A stretch of 59,920 nucleotides of DNA from Liolophura sinensis (taxonomy: Eukaryota > Mollusca > Polyplacophora > Chitonida > Chitonidae), in contig NC_088304.1 of NCBI RefSeq assembly GCF_032854445.1, positions 1,552,001 to 1,611,920 on the forward strand, in the 5' to 3' direction. The position numbers were made by a program, and so were the translations under genes. Shown piece by piece: positions 12,801 through 23,600 of this stretch. The notes below the pieces were generated by a model. That model saw only the letters and a list, made by a program, of their open reading frames with translations. It was not told where the DNA came from and made no database searches. How positions within the stretch are numbered: position 1 is the stretch's first letter; the number at the start of each line of letters is the position of its first letter.

Positions 12801-15800
12801 CTGAGCTATTCATTGTGAAAGGAAAATATCAACTTGTACCTGAGCTACTCATTGTGAAGGGAAAATATCAACTTGTACCTGAGCTACTCATTGTGAAGGG
12901 AAAATATCAACTTGTACCTGAGCTACTCATTGTGAAGGGAAAATATCAACTTGTACCTGAGCTATTCATTGTGAAGGGAAAATATCAGACTTGTTCCTGA
13001 ACTATTCATTGTGAAGGGAAAATATCAGACTTGTTCCTGAACTATTCATTGTGAAGGGAAAATAACAGCTTGTACGTGAGCTATTCATTGTGAAGGGAAA
13101 ATATCAGACTTGTACCTGAACAATTCATTGTGAAGGGAAAATATCAACTTGTACCTGAGTTATTCATTGTGAAGGGAAAATATCAGACTTGTACCTGAGC
13201 TATTCATTGTGAAGGGAAAATATCAGACTTGTACCTGAACTATTCATTGTGAAGGGTAAATATCAACTTGTACCTGAGCTATTCATTGTGAAGGGAAAAT
13301 ATCAACTTGTACCTGAGCTACTCATTGTGAAGGGAAAATAGCAGCTTGTACCTGAACTATTCATTGTGAAGGGAAAATATCAACTTGTACCTGAACTATT
13401 CACTGTGAAGGGAAAATATCAGACTTGTAACTGAGCTATTCATTGTGAAGGGGAAATATCAGACTTGTACCTGAGGTATTCATTGTGAAGGGAAAATATC
13501 AGACTTGTACCTGAGTTATTCATTGTGAAGGGAAAATATCAGACTTGTACCTGAGGTATTCATTGTGAAGGGAAAATATCAACTTGTACCTGAGCTACTC
13601 ATTGTGAAGGGAAAATAGCAGCTTGTACCTGAACTATTCATTGTGAAAGGAAAATATCAACTTGTACCTGAGCTACTCATTGTGAAGGGAAAATATCAAC
13701 TTGTACCTGAGCTACTCATTGTGAAGGGAAAATATCAACTTGTACCTGAGCTATTCATTGTGAAGGGAAAATATCAACTTGTACCTGAGCTACTCATTGT
13801 GAAGGGAAAATATCAACTTGTACCTGAGCTACTCATTGTGAAGGGAAAATATCAACTTGTACCTGAGCTACTCATTGTGAAGGGAAAATATCAACTTGTA
13901 CCTGAGCTACTCATTGTGAACGGAAAATATCAGACTTGTACCTGAGTTATTCTTTGTGAAGGGAAAATATCAGACTTGTACCTGAGCTATTCATTGTGAA
14001 GGGAAAATATCAGACTTGTACCTGAACTATTCATTGTGAAGGGAAAATATCAACTTGTACCTGAGCTATTCATTGTGAAGGGAAAATATCAACTTGTACC
14101 TGAGCTACTCATTGTGAAGGGAAAATAGCAGCTTGTACCTGAACTATTCATTGTGAAGGGAAAATATCAACTTGTACCTGAGCTATTCACTGTGAAGGGA
14201 AAATATCAGACTTGTAACTGAGCTATTCATTGTGAAGGGAAAATATCAGACTTGTAACTGAGCTATTCATTGTGAAGGGAAAATAGCAGCTTGTACGTGA
14301 ACTATTCATTGTGAAGGAAAAATATCAGACTTGTACCTGAACTATTCATTGTGAAGGGAAAATATCAGACTTGTTCCTGAACTATTCATTGTGAAGGGAA
14401 AATATCAACTTGTACCTGAGCTATTCATTGTGAAGGGAAAATATCAGACTTGTTCCTGAGCTACTCATTGTGAAGGGAAAATAACAGCTTGTACGTGAGC
14501 TATTCATTGTGAAGGGAAAATATCAGACTTGTACCTGAACTATTCATTGTGAAGGGAAAATATCAACTTGTACCTGAGTTATTCATTGTGAAGGGAAAAT
14601 AGCAGCTTGTACCTGAGCTATTCATTGTGAAGGGAAAATATCAGACTTGTACCTGAGCTACTCATTGTGAAGGGAAAATAGCAGCTTGTACCTGAGCTAT
14701 TCATTGTGAAGGGAAAATATCAGACTTGTACCTGAGCTACTCATTGTGAAGGGAAAATATCAGACTTGTACCTGAACTATTCATTGTGAAGGGAAAATAT
14801 CAACTTGTACCTGAGCTACTCATTGTGAAGGGAAAATATCAGACTTGTAACTGAGCTATTCAAATGAGCCTAAAGGTTTAAAAAGTAAATTTTAGGACCT
14901 TTATTACTGATTTTAAATGATAACACAGCCGAGGCTGTTATTTTGTGAAAAATAATAATTTGGGGTTTTCTTAAATAATAGCAGAAATGCGATTTATTTG
15001 TGCTGATCACTTTTTTGCCAAAACTTCTATTAAAGCCTCTTAGAGTGTGTTGCTCTTTCTCTTTTCACAAGATGACCGTTCTGGCAGAGAACTGGGGCAA
15101 AGCTGATGAGGAAGTCAAGGAGTTGGATAAAATGCTGGAGAATGTGAGATTGGTAAGGAAAGCTTGTACCCTAATTCTTCAACCTTTTCACATATGAAGA
15201 ACTTTCTGTGCAATTCATGCACATTTATAATTAGACTTTGGAGACAAAATTACATTGGTTGGATTGGCCAATTCCAGGGCTTCACAAAAAGTATAATTTT
15301 ATCAGCCTACACAGAATACTGCCTTGAGAATATGCTTGAATAAACATCTTGCAAACATGCGAAAAGGTTGAAGAATTACAGCACATGTGAATAAAGCCAG
15401 GGCACACTAGAATACTTACACAGGCATATTCAGTGAATTTCTAAAAGTCCATCTTCTTTATCCCTGCCCGCAAACGGCATATTTCGAAGGTGATCTTGTC
15501 TGCTATGAAATTTACTTGTCTCAAACCTGTGAAATGCCAGAGTAAAAATACGCCAGCGATAGCGATTCTGCTCCGTTATTGTAGTGCGTCCGCACCAGTG
15601 AATTTCTGCGATCAACTTATGATTACCAAGCCGACTGATCTAAAAACGTGGAATTATGTTTTTTTTTTCTCTCGGTCACATAATTTAGTAGGTTACGGGA
15701 CATACCTTATTGACCTCAACTGACAGAAATGTCTGGCTATTATGTCTGCAACTATGTTAGTAAAGCTGCGAATATGGTTGGCATATTTTGTTGGTAGTAA

Positions 15801-16105
15801 AATTGTCCACGGGTTAAAACACCAATCAAACAGAAAGTAACAAGGTTCTGATATTTTTTTCAGTGGAGCATTATTTCTGATGAAATTTCCTTTCCATTGA
15901 TAGATAAATGTGGATGAAATTACAAAACAAACGCCTGAATTTTCACCACCTTTATTGTTGTGTTCAGGTACTACACAAGAACAAACCTGTCTTTAAGAAT
16001 TCCACATCTCTCAACAAACTCCTCAAAGATCTTGATGGGGTTGCAGATGACAGCGTGAAGTCTTTAGTGAAACCTTTGGAAGCTGTGAAGACATCGTCAT
16101 GGTGA
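262..16105 (+). CDS. Coiled-coil protein, C-terminal 382 residues in six exons (5' partial)
   Basis: Six exons join in one open frame: 262-857, 2444-2510, 3859-4050, 10250-10324, 15072-15152 and 15968-16105. All introns are GT..AG, and the 1149 nt include the TGA stop. The first exon encodes a Ser/Asp/Glu-rich, probably disordered stretch, then a short hydrophobic helix-like segment (SALVSEIGRINYVLEQAALL). The next four exons are rich in Leu, Glu, Lys and Arg with heptad-like spacing, as in a coiled coil. The last exon ends in a Lys/Leu-rich tail. I do not recognise the family. The look is that of centrosomal or cytoskeletal coiled-coil proteins, but that is only a resemblance. Upstream exons lie left of the window. 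The introns carry three separate minisatellites. Confidence 0.85.
1118..1325. repeat. 52-bp tandem repeat, about 4 copies
   Basis: The unit contains ctatggtggtctgttgggac and ccagaggatatcagtgacaa. Copies differ by a few substitutions, and the last one diverges after ccagaggat. It lies in the intron at 858-2443 of the coiled-coil gene. The rest of that intron is AT-rich with no gene that I see. Confidence 0.9.
2444..2510 (+). CDS. Coiled-coil gene, second visible exon
   Basis: A 67-bp exon follows tttctgttttcag and ends at a GTACAG donor (2511). It completes the split Asn codon, then encodes DYLREELETVDRKSKMKDKE followed by Leu-Glu, a highly charged helical segment. It ends in phase 0. Confidence 0.85.
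2752..3527. repeat. 20/21-bp GT-rich minisatellite, about 37 copies
   Basis: The core gtgggtgtggcgtcatgtta alternates with a 20-bp form (tgctggtgtggcgtcatgtt). Units of 20 and 21 bp are mixed. The array lies in the intron at 2511-3858. Overlapping long frames rich in Val, Cys and Trp on the plus strand are by-products of the repeat. The unit carries the motif ggcgtcat, whose complement includes TGACG. Confidence 0.95.
3859..4050 (+). CDS. Coiled-coil gene, third visible exon
   Basis: A 192-bp exon (64 codons, phase 0 at both ends) lies between an AG at 3857-3858 and a GTAAGT donor at 4051. It encodes a heptad-rich segment beginning GLRDEVKRVKCQLRELTTEK, then a Thr/Ser/Ala stretch, then another charged helix. 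Confidence 0.88.
4261..9819. repeat. 42-bp satellite array, about 132 copies, with higher-order structure
   Basis: The unit is gacctgtaactgagccagag followed by tgaaaatcattgatgagctaac. Spacing is 42 bp (for example 5239 to 5281). Copies alternate gagcc/gagac, aatc/aacc/aatt and cgacc/tgacc/cttcc. A marked pair, gaggtaacgtcctggaactg followed by agctaacttcctgtaactga, recurs about ten times, showing higher-order repeats. A 2-bp deletion (gagatagtg) recurs as well. Because 42 is divisible by 3, the minus strand reads as repeats of MIFTLAQLQVVSSS. The array fills most of the intron at 4051-10249. Confidence 0.97.
9820..10249. other. Intron remnant between satellite and exon
   Basis: Unique AT-rich intron sequence with no gene-like signal other than the acceptor of the exon at 10250. 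Confidence 0.6.
10250..10324 (+). CDS. Coiled-coil gene, fourth visible exon
   Basis: A 75-bp, 25-codon exon follows the acceptor gtgttttag and ends at donor GTGAGT (10325). It encodes VYILQEKLNQKSEELDQLNE plus five residues, a clear coiled-coil segment. It lies just after the 42-bp satellite. Confidence 0.88.
11074..11345 (+). mobile_element. tRNA-derived SINE, family B
   Basis: The head is tRNA-like: aagcggtagagtgtctgctt resembles box A, and agggtcgatcctgggtc resembles box B. A body shared with the copy at 40028-40397 follows (ggggatagtggaactactgg, tctcagtgaagcagcactag, agagcggtgaaaatctgacc). It is diverged and has no clear target-site duplication. It lies in the intron at 10325-15071. Confidence 0.8.
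11419..11488. repeat. 14-bp tandem repeat, 5 copies
   Basis: The unit ccccaccagagtga is repeated about five times with almost no variation. It lies between SINE B and the 39/40-bp array in the same intron. Confidence 0.92.
11645..11702 (-). mobile_element. SINE family B tail fragment
   Basis: The run gagtgagtgtttggggttta followed by atgtcatacataac...cagtcatatgatgatg matches, in reverse, the 3' part of the family B copies at 39601-39860 and 40525-40640. Only the tail remains. Confidence 0.6.
11953..14863. repeat. 39/40-bp satellite array, about 74 copies
   Basis: The unit is cttgtacctgagctattcat then tgtgaagggaaaatatcaa (39 bp). A second form reads atcagacttg and is one base longer. Runs of pure 39-mers (12344-12568, 12776-13000, 13643-13945) give open frames of the form KGKYQLVPELLIV. 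The 40-mers break the frame. Larger blocks are repeated inside the array (compare 12300-12700 with 13600-14050). Confidence 0.97.
14864..15071. other. Intron remnant before exon 15072
   Basis: A short AT-rich unique sequence with the pyrimidine-rich acceptor tgctctttctcttttcacaag. Confidence 0.6.
15072..15152 (+). CDS. Coiled-coil gene, fifth visible exon
   Basis: An 81-bp, 27-codon exon follows ttcacaag and ends at donor GTAAGG (15153). It encodes MTVLAENWGKADEEVKELDK and a further seven residues. The initial Met is internal, since the frame continues from the previous phase-0 exon. Confidence 0.85.
15968..16105 (+). CDS. Coiled-coil gene, terminal coding exon
   Basis: The acceptor is ttgtgttcag (AG 15966-15967). 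The exon encodes 45 residues starting VLHKNKPVFKNSTSLNKLLK and ends ...KTSSW with TGA at 16103-16105. Phase 0 agrees with the previous exon. Confidence 0.88.
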   Translation, partial: VLHKNKPVFKNSTSLNKLLKDLDGVADDSVKSLVKPLEAVKTSSW

Positions 16106-16773
16106 TGAGGTTGACATGGCAACAAGGCCTCGCATATTACCTCAACTCAACAAGAACCGAATGATTTTCAACATGGTACATTGTGTTGATTCCTCCTAAA
16201 AGAAGACAAGAACCGAATGATTTTCAACATGGTACATTGTGTTGATTCCTCCTGAAAGAAGACAAGAACCGAATGATTTTCAACATGGTACATTGTGTTG
16301 ATTCCTCCTAAAAGAAGACAAGAACCGAATGATTTTCAACATGGTACATTGTGTTGATTCCTCCTAAAAGAAGACAAGAACCGAATGATTTTCAACATCG
16401 TAAACTGCGTGGATTCCTCCTAAAAGAAGACAAGAACCGAATGATTTTCAACATCGTAACCTGCGTGGATTCCTCGTAGAAAAGACAACAACGGAATGAT
16501 TTACATCTTTGTAACATCGTTGTTAGGACAACTTGGTGACAGTAACGGGAAGACTCCTCATCTGTCAATTTGTGTCCCATATTGAATTTCTAATCTTTAC
16601 CAGCAGCATTGATGTTTTATTTTTCATTTTATAAATTCCTAATTAATAGCTTAATATTAATTTTATTGAAAACTTTTCTATATTTAAAACATTGCCATTG
16701 TTTTGTGTTTTGATAAGTGTGTTAAATATTTGTAAGAATTGTCACATTTTTAATAGATGCATGCAGAATTAAA
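16106..16773 (+). other. Probable 3' UTR of the coiled-coil gene
   Basis: Sequence directly after the TGA stop. It contains the 56-bp repeat, then AT-rich DNA with an ATTAAA hexamer at 16768-16773 that could serve as poly(A) signal. Another AATAAA lies at 17974-17979. The true end cannot be fixed from sequence. Confidence 0.5.
16145..16500. repeat. 56-bp tandem repeat in a 3' UTR, about 6 copies
   Basis: The unit begins accgaatgattttcaacatg and continues gtacattgtgttgattcctcctaaaag. Its starts are near 16156, 16212, 16268, 16324, 16380 and 16436. The first four copies are nearly identical, and the last two share a variant (atcgtaa.ctgcgtgg). It begins 40 bp after the stop codon, so it is likely transcribed in the mRNA. 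Confidence 0.92.
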
Positions 16774-17374
16774 TAGTTTTGCTTAAAAAGAGGGAAAAAA
16801 GAGAAGAAATTTTAGTACTGAACCTAACAGTGTTTTAAACAAGTTTTAACTAATCAGGACACAAAAGGTTTTCACAAATATTATCATGTCACATGAACCT
16901 TGTATGTACTTAAAAAAAAAAACCACTTCCATTACACATGTAGGATGTGATACTACGAGGTGTAACAAGTTTTAGACTTTATTAACATCTTGGTTACAAA
17001 CCGTCAACGAAAGTTATTTAATATTCGCCATGCAATTTCAGTAAACATGCATTAGTGATTGTTTATTTATGAAATAAGTGGTATAAAACAGAATCTGAAG
17101 CTTGTTTTCATTTTTACAACATTAACATGGTTTGGAGTTTCATAAAATTTTGTCAAGAATATTATAAAGCATGTGCTGTTTCAGTGCAAATTTCTTTGCC
17201 AAACATTTTTTTTTTTTTTGTCGAGTTTGATTGATCTCTAATCCATTTTGGCACAGAATATAATACCCCGCCGCCATAAGGACAACATCGGCAGACCCTT
17301 GTCTTTAAGGATGTTAGTTTCTGTATGTGAGCTAGTTACACACTGAAATCCCCTCTGTAAACATGTGGGGGGGG

Positions 17375-17612
17375 GGGCTCCGTGCCCAAGTAGGTAGTAC
17401 GCCATACAGTGCGGCAACATGACCCACGAGCCTCTCACCAGTGCGGTCACTGAGAGTTTAAGTCCAGCTCTTGCCATATGTGGGAAGGTTTACCAGTAAT
17501 GTGCGAATGATTGTGGGTTCTCCTGGGGTTTCCACCTGTCATAATGCTGGCAGCCGTCGGTATAAGTGAAATATTCTTGAGTACGGCGTAAAATACCAAT
17601 CAATCAAATCAA
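17375..17612 (+). mobile_element. SINE family A, diverged copy
   Basis: It contains cctctcaccagtgcggtcac, agagtttaagtccagctctt (box B region), a conserved body (ggtttccacctgtcataatg) and the tail atattcttgagtacggcgta followed by aaataccaatcaatcaaatc. The head is worn: the box A region is not clear. Confidence 0.82.
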
Positions 17613-18424
17613 TCAGTCCAAACATTGAGGTCACTGGTTCAAATCCAGCTGTGGTAATCAGATTGCAGCTTTCGTCAGAATTTCACAAGGTACATGTACA
17701 TGTAGCGTGTAGGAATTTTTTACCCAAACCTGTTACATTATTGTTAAAAACATGAAATACCTGTGGATTCTGTAACTGAGCATGTGAGCATGGATTGAAA
17801 TTAACCCATTGTGGCAACATTACCCAATTGAAGAGAACATTCATCAGCTTTGTGAAGGTTGTGTTTTTGAGCATTATATCATTGTACAATTGGTATTAAA
17901 TAACAGGAAATAGTCCTCTGTATGCTTTGTACATGTCACACGAGGCTGAATTGTGTGTGAATCTGGATGACGGAATAAACACTCTGTCCTCTCCTTACCC
18001 GTGTTGTGTTTAGACACGTACACATGTTACTATTCGATTTTATCATGGGTCAGACAATATATTCCAGTTTTCATTGGACAGCAGTGGACACATGGAATAT
18101 GTGTATACTCCTGTATCCTGCAGCTGATGATGTATGCGTCTGTTGACAAGGTTATCTCCCTTCGTTCTGCTGTCCAAACATTTCTATCATTTGCAGTTGC
18201 AAGGCCTGGGAACCTGGATAACCAAGTGTTAACAGACAAGACAGTGGACGTTTTTGAAACAAAAACCAGTCAGGCTTTAGGGTCACAAAACTATCTTAGA
18301 TTTAAGGGATACAGAATTGTTTCTGATTGGCTAAAGCGAGAGATAGGCAGGTTCGGGCAAGTGGGAGAGATAGGCAGGTTCGGGCTATGTCCACCCTATG
18401 CTGAATTTTAGTTATGGTTTTAGG

Positions 18425-18510
18425 TTTCACGATTTTCTTCCACCATAATGCTGGCCACCATAGTATAAGTCAAATATTCTTGAGTAAGGTGTAAAACACC
18501 ACACAATGTC
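18425..18510 (+). mobile_element. SINE family A, 3' end fragment
   Basis: Only the tail is present: ccaccataatgctggccacc ... tattcttgagtaaggtgtaaaacaccac. Confidence 0.7.
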
Positions 18511-20641
18511 CACTGTCAGCCAATCAGTGTCAATGGTCGTTTAAATCAGACTTAGCTTTAAAACAGTTTACTGCTTGGATTTTCTCACTTGTGAGTTTTT
18601 CCTTTTTTAATGTTTTAGAGTTTTCTGAGATTTTAATGGCAAAAGTGAAATTCAATGCTTAAAGGATACATGAAAAGGTAGTATAAAACGAAAAGTACAA
18701 TACAGGAGATTTTTTTTTTTCTTTAAATCCACATCAAAATCTTCATATTAAGAAATAAAAATCAAGCATTTCATGTATCCTTCAAATTCCGAGTGTTCAA
18801 CTGTAAGGTGTTACTGGGCAGGGCAGGAAGGTTAGTATGATGTATCAACGGTTTTCTAAATCTTTAGGAATGATAACGAGCCATGATTATGCAGGTGCCA
18901 GTTCACATATAACAGAGCAAACTTAAAGTCATCCAGGGCAAGGAACTGTCATGGCAGCTACCAGTATAGGCAATACTAATTTACGCTAGCATGCGAGCTA
19001 TTTGAGTGTAACATTAAAAGAGCTTTATGCAGTTGACCCCTGGGTTCAAGACAGAGTCTGATCTAATCAGAAATCTTTCAATGTTGATCATCAAAGGCTT
19101 AATACAGATTTGCCAACTTGCTGTCACGTTTGTGAAGCATCATGTCTGGTATCTTTGACATGAAATTGTATTTAGCCAGCACTCTGTTATGTATGAACAT
19201 GTATGTTGTCATTTGGACAAAAAGAGTGATGGCTGCGAAATGACCACAACAACCTCACAAGCAATATGAAGCTCCACGCATGCAAACAAAAACCATGATG
19301 AGGAGAGAAACCTGGCAGCTCACTGATAAGTGCTTCAGTTTAAATTCCAGCCTAAGTTCATCGGACATTTGATTCATGAAACAACAGACCTCATCAAGCA
19401 CCTTACCCAGTCACTTACACCAACGCCACCTTTCCCCATGCTCACAATTCCATATTTTGAAATACCAGGGTTACTTTGGTTTTCAATCCCTGGAGGTCAG
19501 ATATCAGCTGTTTACTCGTCTGTTTCTCATTGCACAGAAATACATTACACTGACTCAAAAGTAGTTAACCTAACAAGGAACTTCAAAGGCAGACCAGATG
19601 AAATTAATCATTGTGATTGCTTAAATTCCATCACACTTCTCCTTCCAAATGCTAACAGCATTGAATGTTCTACCAGACACCTGCCATCAAGGGAGGTAAT
19701 ACCGTGAAAAGCAAAGTAGCCTATGTATAATGAGAACACAGAATACCTGGCCATGTCTGTGTATAAATATATATACAACAAAGAAAAGGAACACTCTTCA
19801 AAGGATGTGACATGTATTTGTAAAATATGGGCAAGACAATGTGTCCTGCTATACATACATATGACCGGTGCATATTTGTTTTACTGTCCAATCTTTGCCT
19901 ATAGTACTATATTTTTTCAAACACTGATCCAATAGGGTTTTGACATAGGGTCAACTACACAGACAGAGAAAAAATGGCTCTTACCTATCTATAACACGTC
20001 TACCTTGAAAGACACAGATCACAAAAGGACTTTTATCACAATCTTTGATAATGCATAAAAAACACCAAAAAAAAGGAAAAACAAAAAAAAGGAGAACAAA
20101 AACCTCAAACTATAAATTTACCCCAAAAACCCCCAAACATCACAAATAAGACTAAAATGGTCTTTTTCACATTTTACACAGGTTATAAGCAGCACTATAT
20201 TTTTTGGGTCCTGGCCTAAGCTGTTTGATTGAGTTGGTGTCACATCTAATGAGCAGCACTATTTACACACCAAAAACAGAATTCCACAGACAATAAATAA
20301 ATCTTCAACTAAATTCATTTTTCTGTCAGAAGTTGCCTTTCTCTGCAAAGATTATCACTAATAAGCGAAACATGTAGCACATGATATCTCAGTATATCCT
20401 GTTTGATCATTTCTCAAAACAGTGGACTCCTAAGACATATATAGTTCATCTCAAAATAAGCTCTCGTGGAGAGTTATTGCCCTCTATATACACATCTGGT
20501 TGTGTCAAGAGTTATTGCCCTCTATATACACATCTTGTTGCGTCAAGAGTTATTCCCCTTGAAAGCAATCTCCAATGTCCAGCCCATAATCTGCCTATTC
20601 TTGGACGCCATTATCAGCATACTGCTACACAAGTTGACATT

Positions 20642-20681
20642 TCATGTTTGCCTGGTCCCATCACAAATGTGGTTGAAACGT
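20642..20681 (-). CDS. CHFR: CHFR exon 19, coding part
   Basis: The acceptor ccattgattttcag precedes 40 coding bases. It encodes (E)RFNHICDGTRQT and a TGA at 20644-20642, completing the PBZ with H657. The 3' UTR continues to lower coordinates. Its end is not determined. Confidence 0.95.
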
Positions 20682-23600
20682 CTGAAAATCAATGGAAAAG
20701 AACACTGAAATTTCATTCTTATTTAACTGTCCCACTCGAGACCCTTTCACTTTTCACAGGAAACAAAACTGGTCGGGTAAATTACTGATCTCTAGCAAGC
20801 TGCTGCTGAACTTTCCACAATCAGGTACTGATATGCACACCACTGCTGAGGAAATGGCCACTTATTACTTGGAGGTGTCAAATTGTTTACAGTACAAAAT
20901 AAAACAGTTTTAAGAATTCATGCAAGCTGCGGAGTACCCAAGTTCAACTACAGATCTAAGGCAAGTTACTCAGGGTCTTTCCTATCTGTCACTTACTGAA
21001 ATGCCCGCCCTACTGCTGGAAGACAAGTGGTCTTCAACAAACAGGATAATGAGTGCGGTACCCAACACGTTGTTACCATGGCCCCGAGGGATAATGGGCG
21101 TGGGTTTTTTTTTTTTTTTTGACTGGTGTTTTACGCCGTACTCAAGAATATTTCACTTCTACGATGGTGGCCAGTATTATGATGGGTGGAAACCGGGGGA
21201 AACCCACGACCATCCACAGGTTGCTGGCATACCTGGGCGTGGGTAATTCTAAATATTCCCTGCCCAAGGCTAGGAGGGAATGCTAGTGACTTGGAAGTCA
21301 CACACCTTACCACTAAATCACATTCCTCTCCCCAAATTATTGCTTTTTGGCCTAAAATTTTAACTGGGACGAAATTACTCATTCTCCCTCATTCTGAGGA
21401 TTTTAAATCATCTTGGAAAGATGTTTCAAACTGTTTGGCAGGTACAAGCAGGGTGATGTCCTAATGTAAACGTGTGAGTCTCAGAACCAAAAGTAATATC
21501 TCATAACCTTATAATTTACCTCGGAAATGTTTTTTTTTGTTCCGGCAAAATTTTATGACAAAATCCAGTAGATCCACTGATATGTTTCACATGATACACA
21601 AATTGTGTAAATACTGCTTGCTTACTCTGCATGATGTGGCTTGTGCTTCTGGGTGTGACAGTCCTTCCCCCAGTAACAGTCTGGTCTAGATGTCACTGCG
21701 TCTACAAGTGCAACAATGAAACAATACTAAACAAATTCTGCAAACTGACACTACAAATCTGCCAACTCACACCCACAAATCTGCAAACTGACACTACAAA
21801 TCTGCCAACTCACACCCACAAATCTGCAAACTGACACTACAAATCTGCCAACTCACACCCACAAATCTGCAAACTGACACTACAAATCTGCCAACTCACA
21901 CCCACAAATTCTGCAAACTGACACTACAAATCTGCCAACTCACACCCACAAATCTGCCAACTGACACTACAAATCTGCCAACTGACACCCATAAATCTGC
22001 AAACTGACACTCACAAATCTGCAAACTGACACCACAAATCTGCAAACTGAAATCTGCCAACACCCACAAATCTGCCAACTGACACCACAAATCTGCAAAC
22101 TGACACTCACAAATCTGCCAACTCACACCCACAAATCTGCCAACTGACACCCACAAATCTGCAAACTGACACCCACAAATCTGCAAACTGACACTACAAA
22201 TCTGCCAACTGACAACCATAAATCTGCAAACTGACACTCACAAATCTGCCAACTGACACCCACAAATCTGCCAACTGACACCCACAAATCTGCAAACTGA
22301 CACCCACAAATCTGCAAACTGACACTACAAATCTGCCAACTGACAACCATAAATCTGCAAACTGACACTACAAATCTGCAAACTGACACTCACAAATCTG
22401 CAAACTGACACTACAAATCTGCCAACTCACACCCACAAATCTGCAAACTGACACCACAAATCTGCCAACTGACACCACAAATCTGCAAACTGAATATACT
22501 GATCAGGCTCACTAACTCAGGCTTCCACAAAGTGATCCTGTACCCAAAATTATATCAAACAATATTTGGAGCAGTAATTTCACTGAAAAGCAAAGCATTA
22601 TGACAGACGAACACACCCAAATTAATACCCAGCGACTTAAACAGTTCAAAAAAAAAAACTAAAAAAAAAAAATAGACATGTCAAAAACACACACAAAACA
22701 CACATTATATACACATATATACATCCACTCTATTCTACATGTTATTCCTCTACATTTTCTCTCTAGGTTTGACTTCTAATTCACGGGGAGTTTATGTGAC
22801 GGGAACATAGGGAAACAGGATAATCATTAAAGCATCAAGGTTAAACCAAATAAAAAGGTTAATTCCAATTTTATTTTATTTTTAATGTTATGGCATTTTT
22901 TTTTTTTTAAGTGAAGGTAAAACACTAATAACATTGCTGTGGCCTTACCTGGCAGCTGATGTCTGGGAATGTCTCTCCTGTAATAATACGCCAGGTCTCT
23001 GAAGTTCCTCAGGGCACAGGAATAACACATGTACGTGCTAGATGATAACCTATAGCGATACTGGTCTGGAATAGGCACAAAAATATCCCGCTCAACTGGT
23101 GCACAAAAACAACATGTAATGTTTGAACTTCATTACAACTTATCACATCAACAAAATTTATATTGATCAAAGAGGGGTTCAATAATCTGATCTCTTCTTC
23201 AGAGCAACCCTGCTAAAGAAATTCACACCCATATGCAGGTTTTGGGATACAACAACAGAGTTACGTCCCTGACATGATGTCCCTTTACGGGCTGATAGGA
23301 CAAATCTGCAAATTTTATCATTTAATTAAAAAAGATTAGGTAGATCTTCTGAATTATGTTCTTGGCTTGGGTTGGGTTCCCCACATCACAAAAACAAAAA
23401 TGTTCTGTTGATAATTTGATCTAAACAAGACCAATTAAATGATAGGCAAATAGCACTACCACACTGTAAGGCAACAAGGTCATTTCGCACTCTGGGAGAT
23501 CACCCTATTGTCATAAAAACAGATTAACACCTGTAGACTGCGACCTTGGGACTGCTACATAGGTTTACATATCTTATCTTACTGCTACCTACACAATTTC

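Larger units (their letters stand above)
16774..20641. other. Convergent region between two genes
   Basis: AT-rich sequence between the 3' ends of the coiled-coil gene (plus) and CHFR (minus). It holds diverged SINE A pieces at 17375-17612 and 18425-18510 and probably the CHFR 3' UTR at its right side. The open stretch at 18001-18411 (plus) has no splice, motif or composition support as a gene. Nothing else is identified. Confidence 0.55.

Noticed and set aside
262-16105. Assigning gene 1 to a named centrosomal protein (for example SPICE1 or CEP72)
   Set aside because: The segments I can recall from those proteins do not match. Only general coiled-coil character is shared. A profile search of the joined 382 residues would decide.
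18001-18411. A 136-codon plus-strand gene in the convergent region
   Set aside because: No recognised domain or splice context. A short repeat (gagataggcaggttcgggc) near its end and the SINE after it suggest non-coding DNA.
20381-20788. A 135-codon plus-strand gene
   Set aside because: It is antisense to the last CHFR exon and 3' UTR, with low-complexity composition and no domain.
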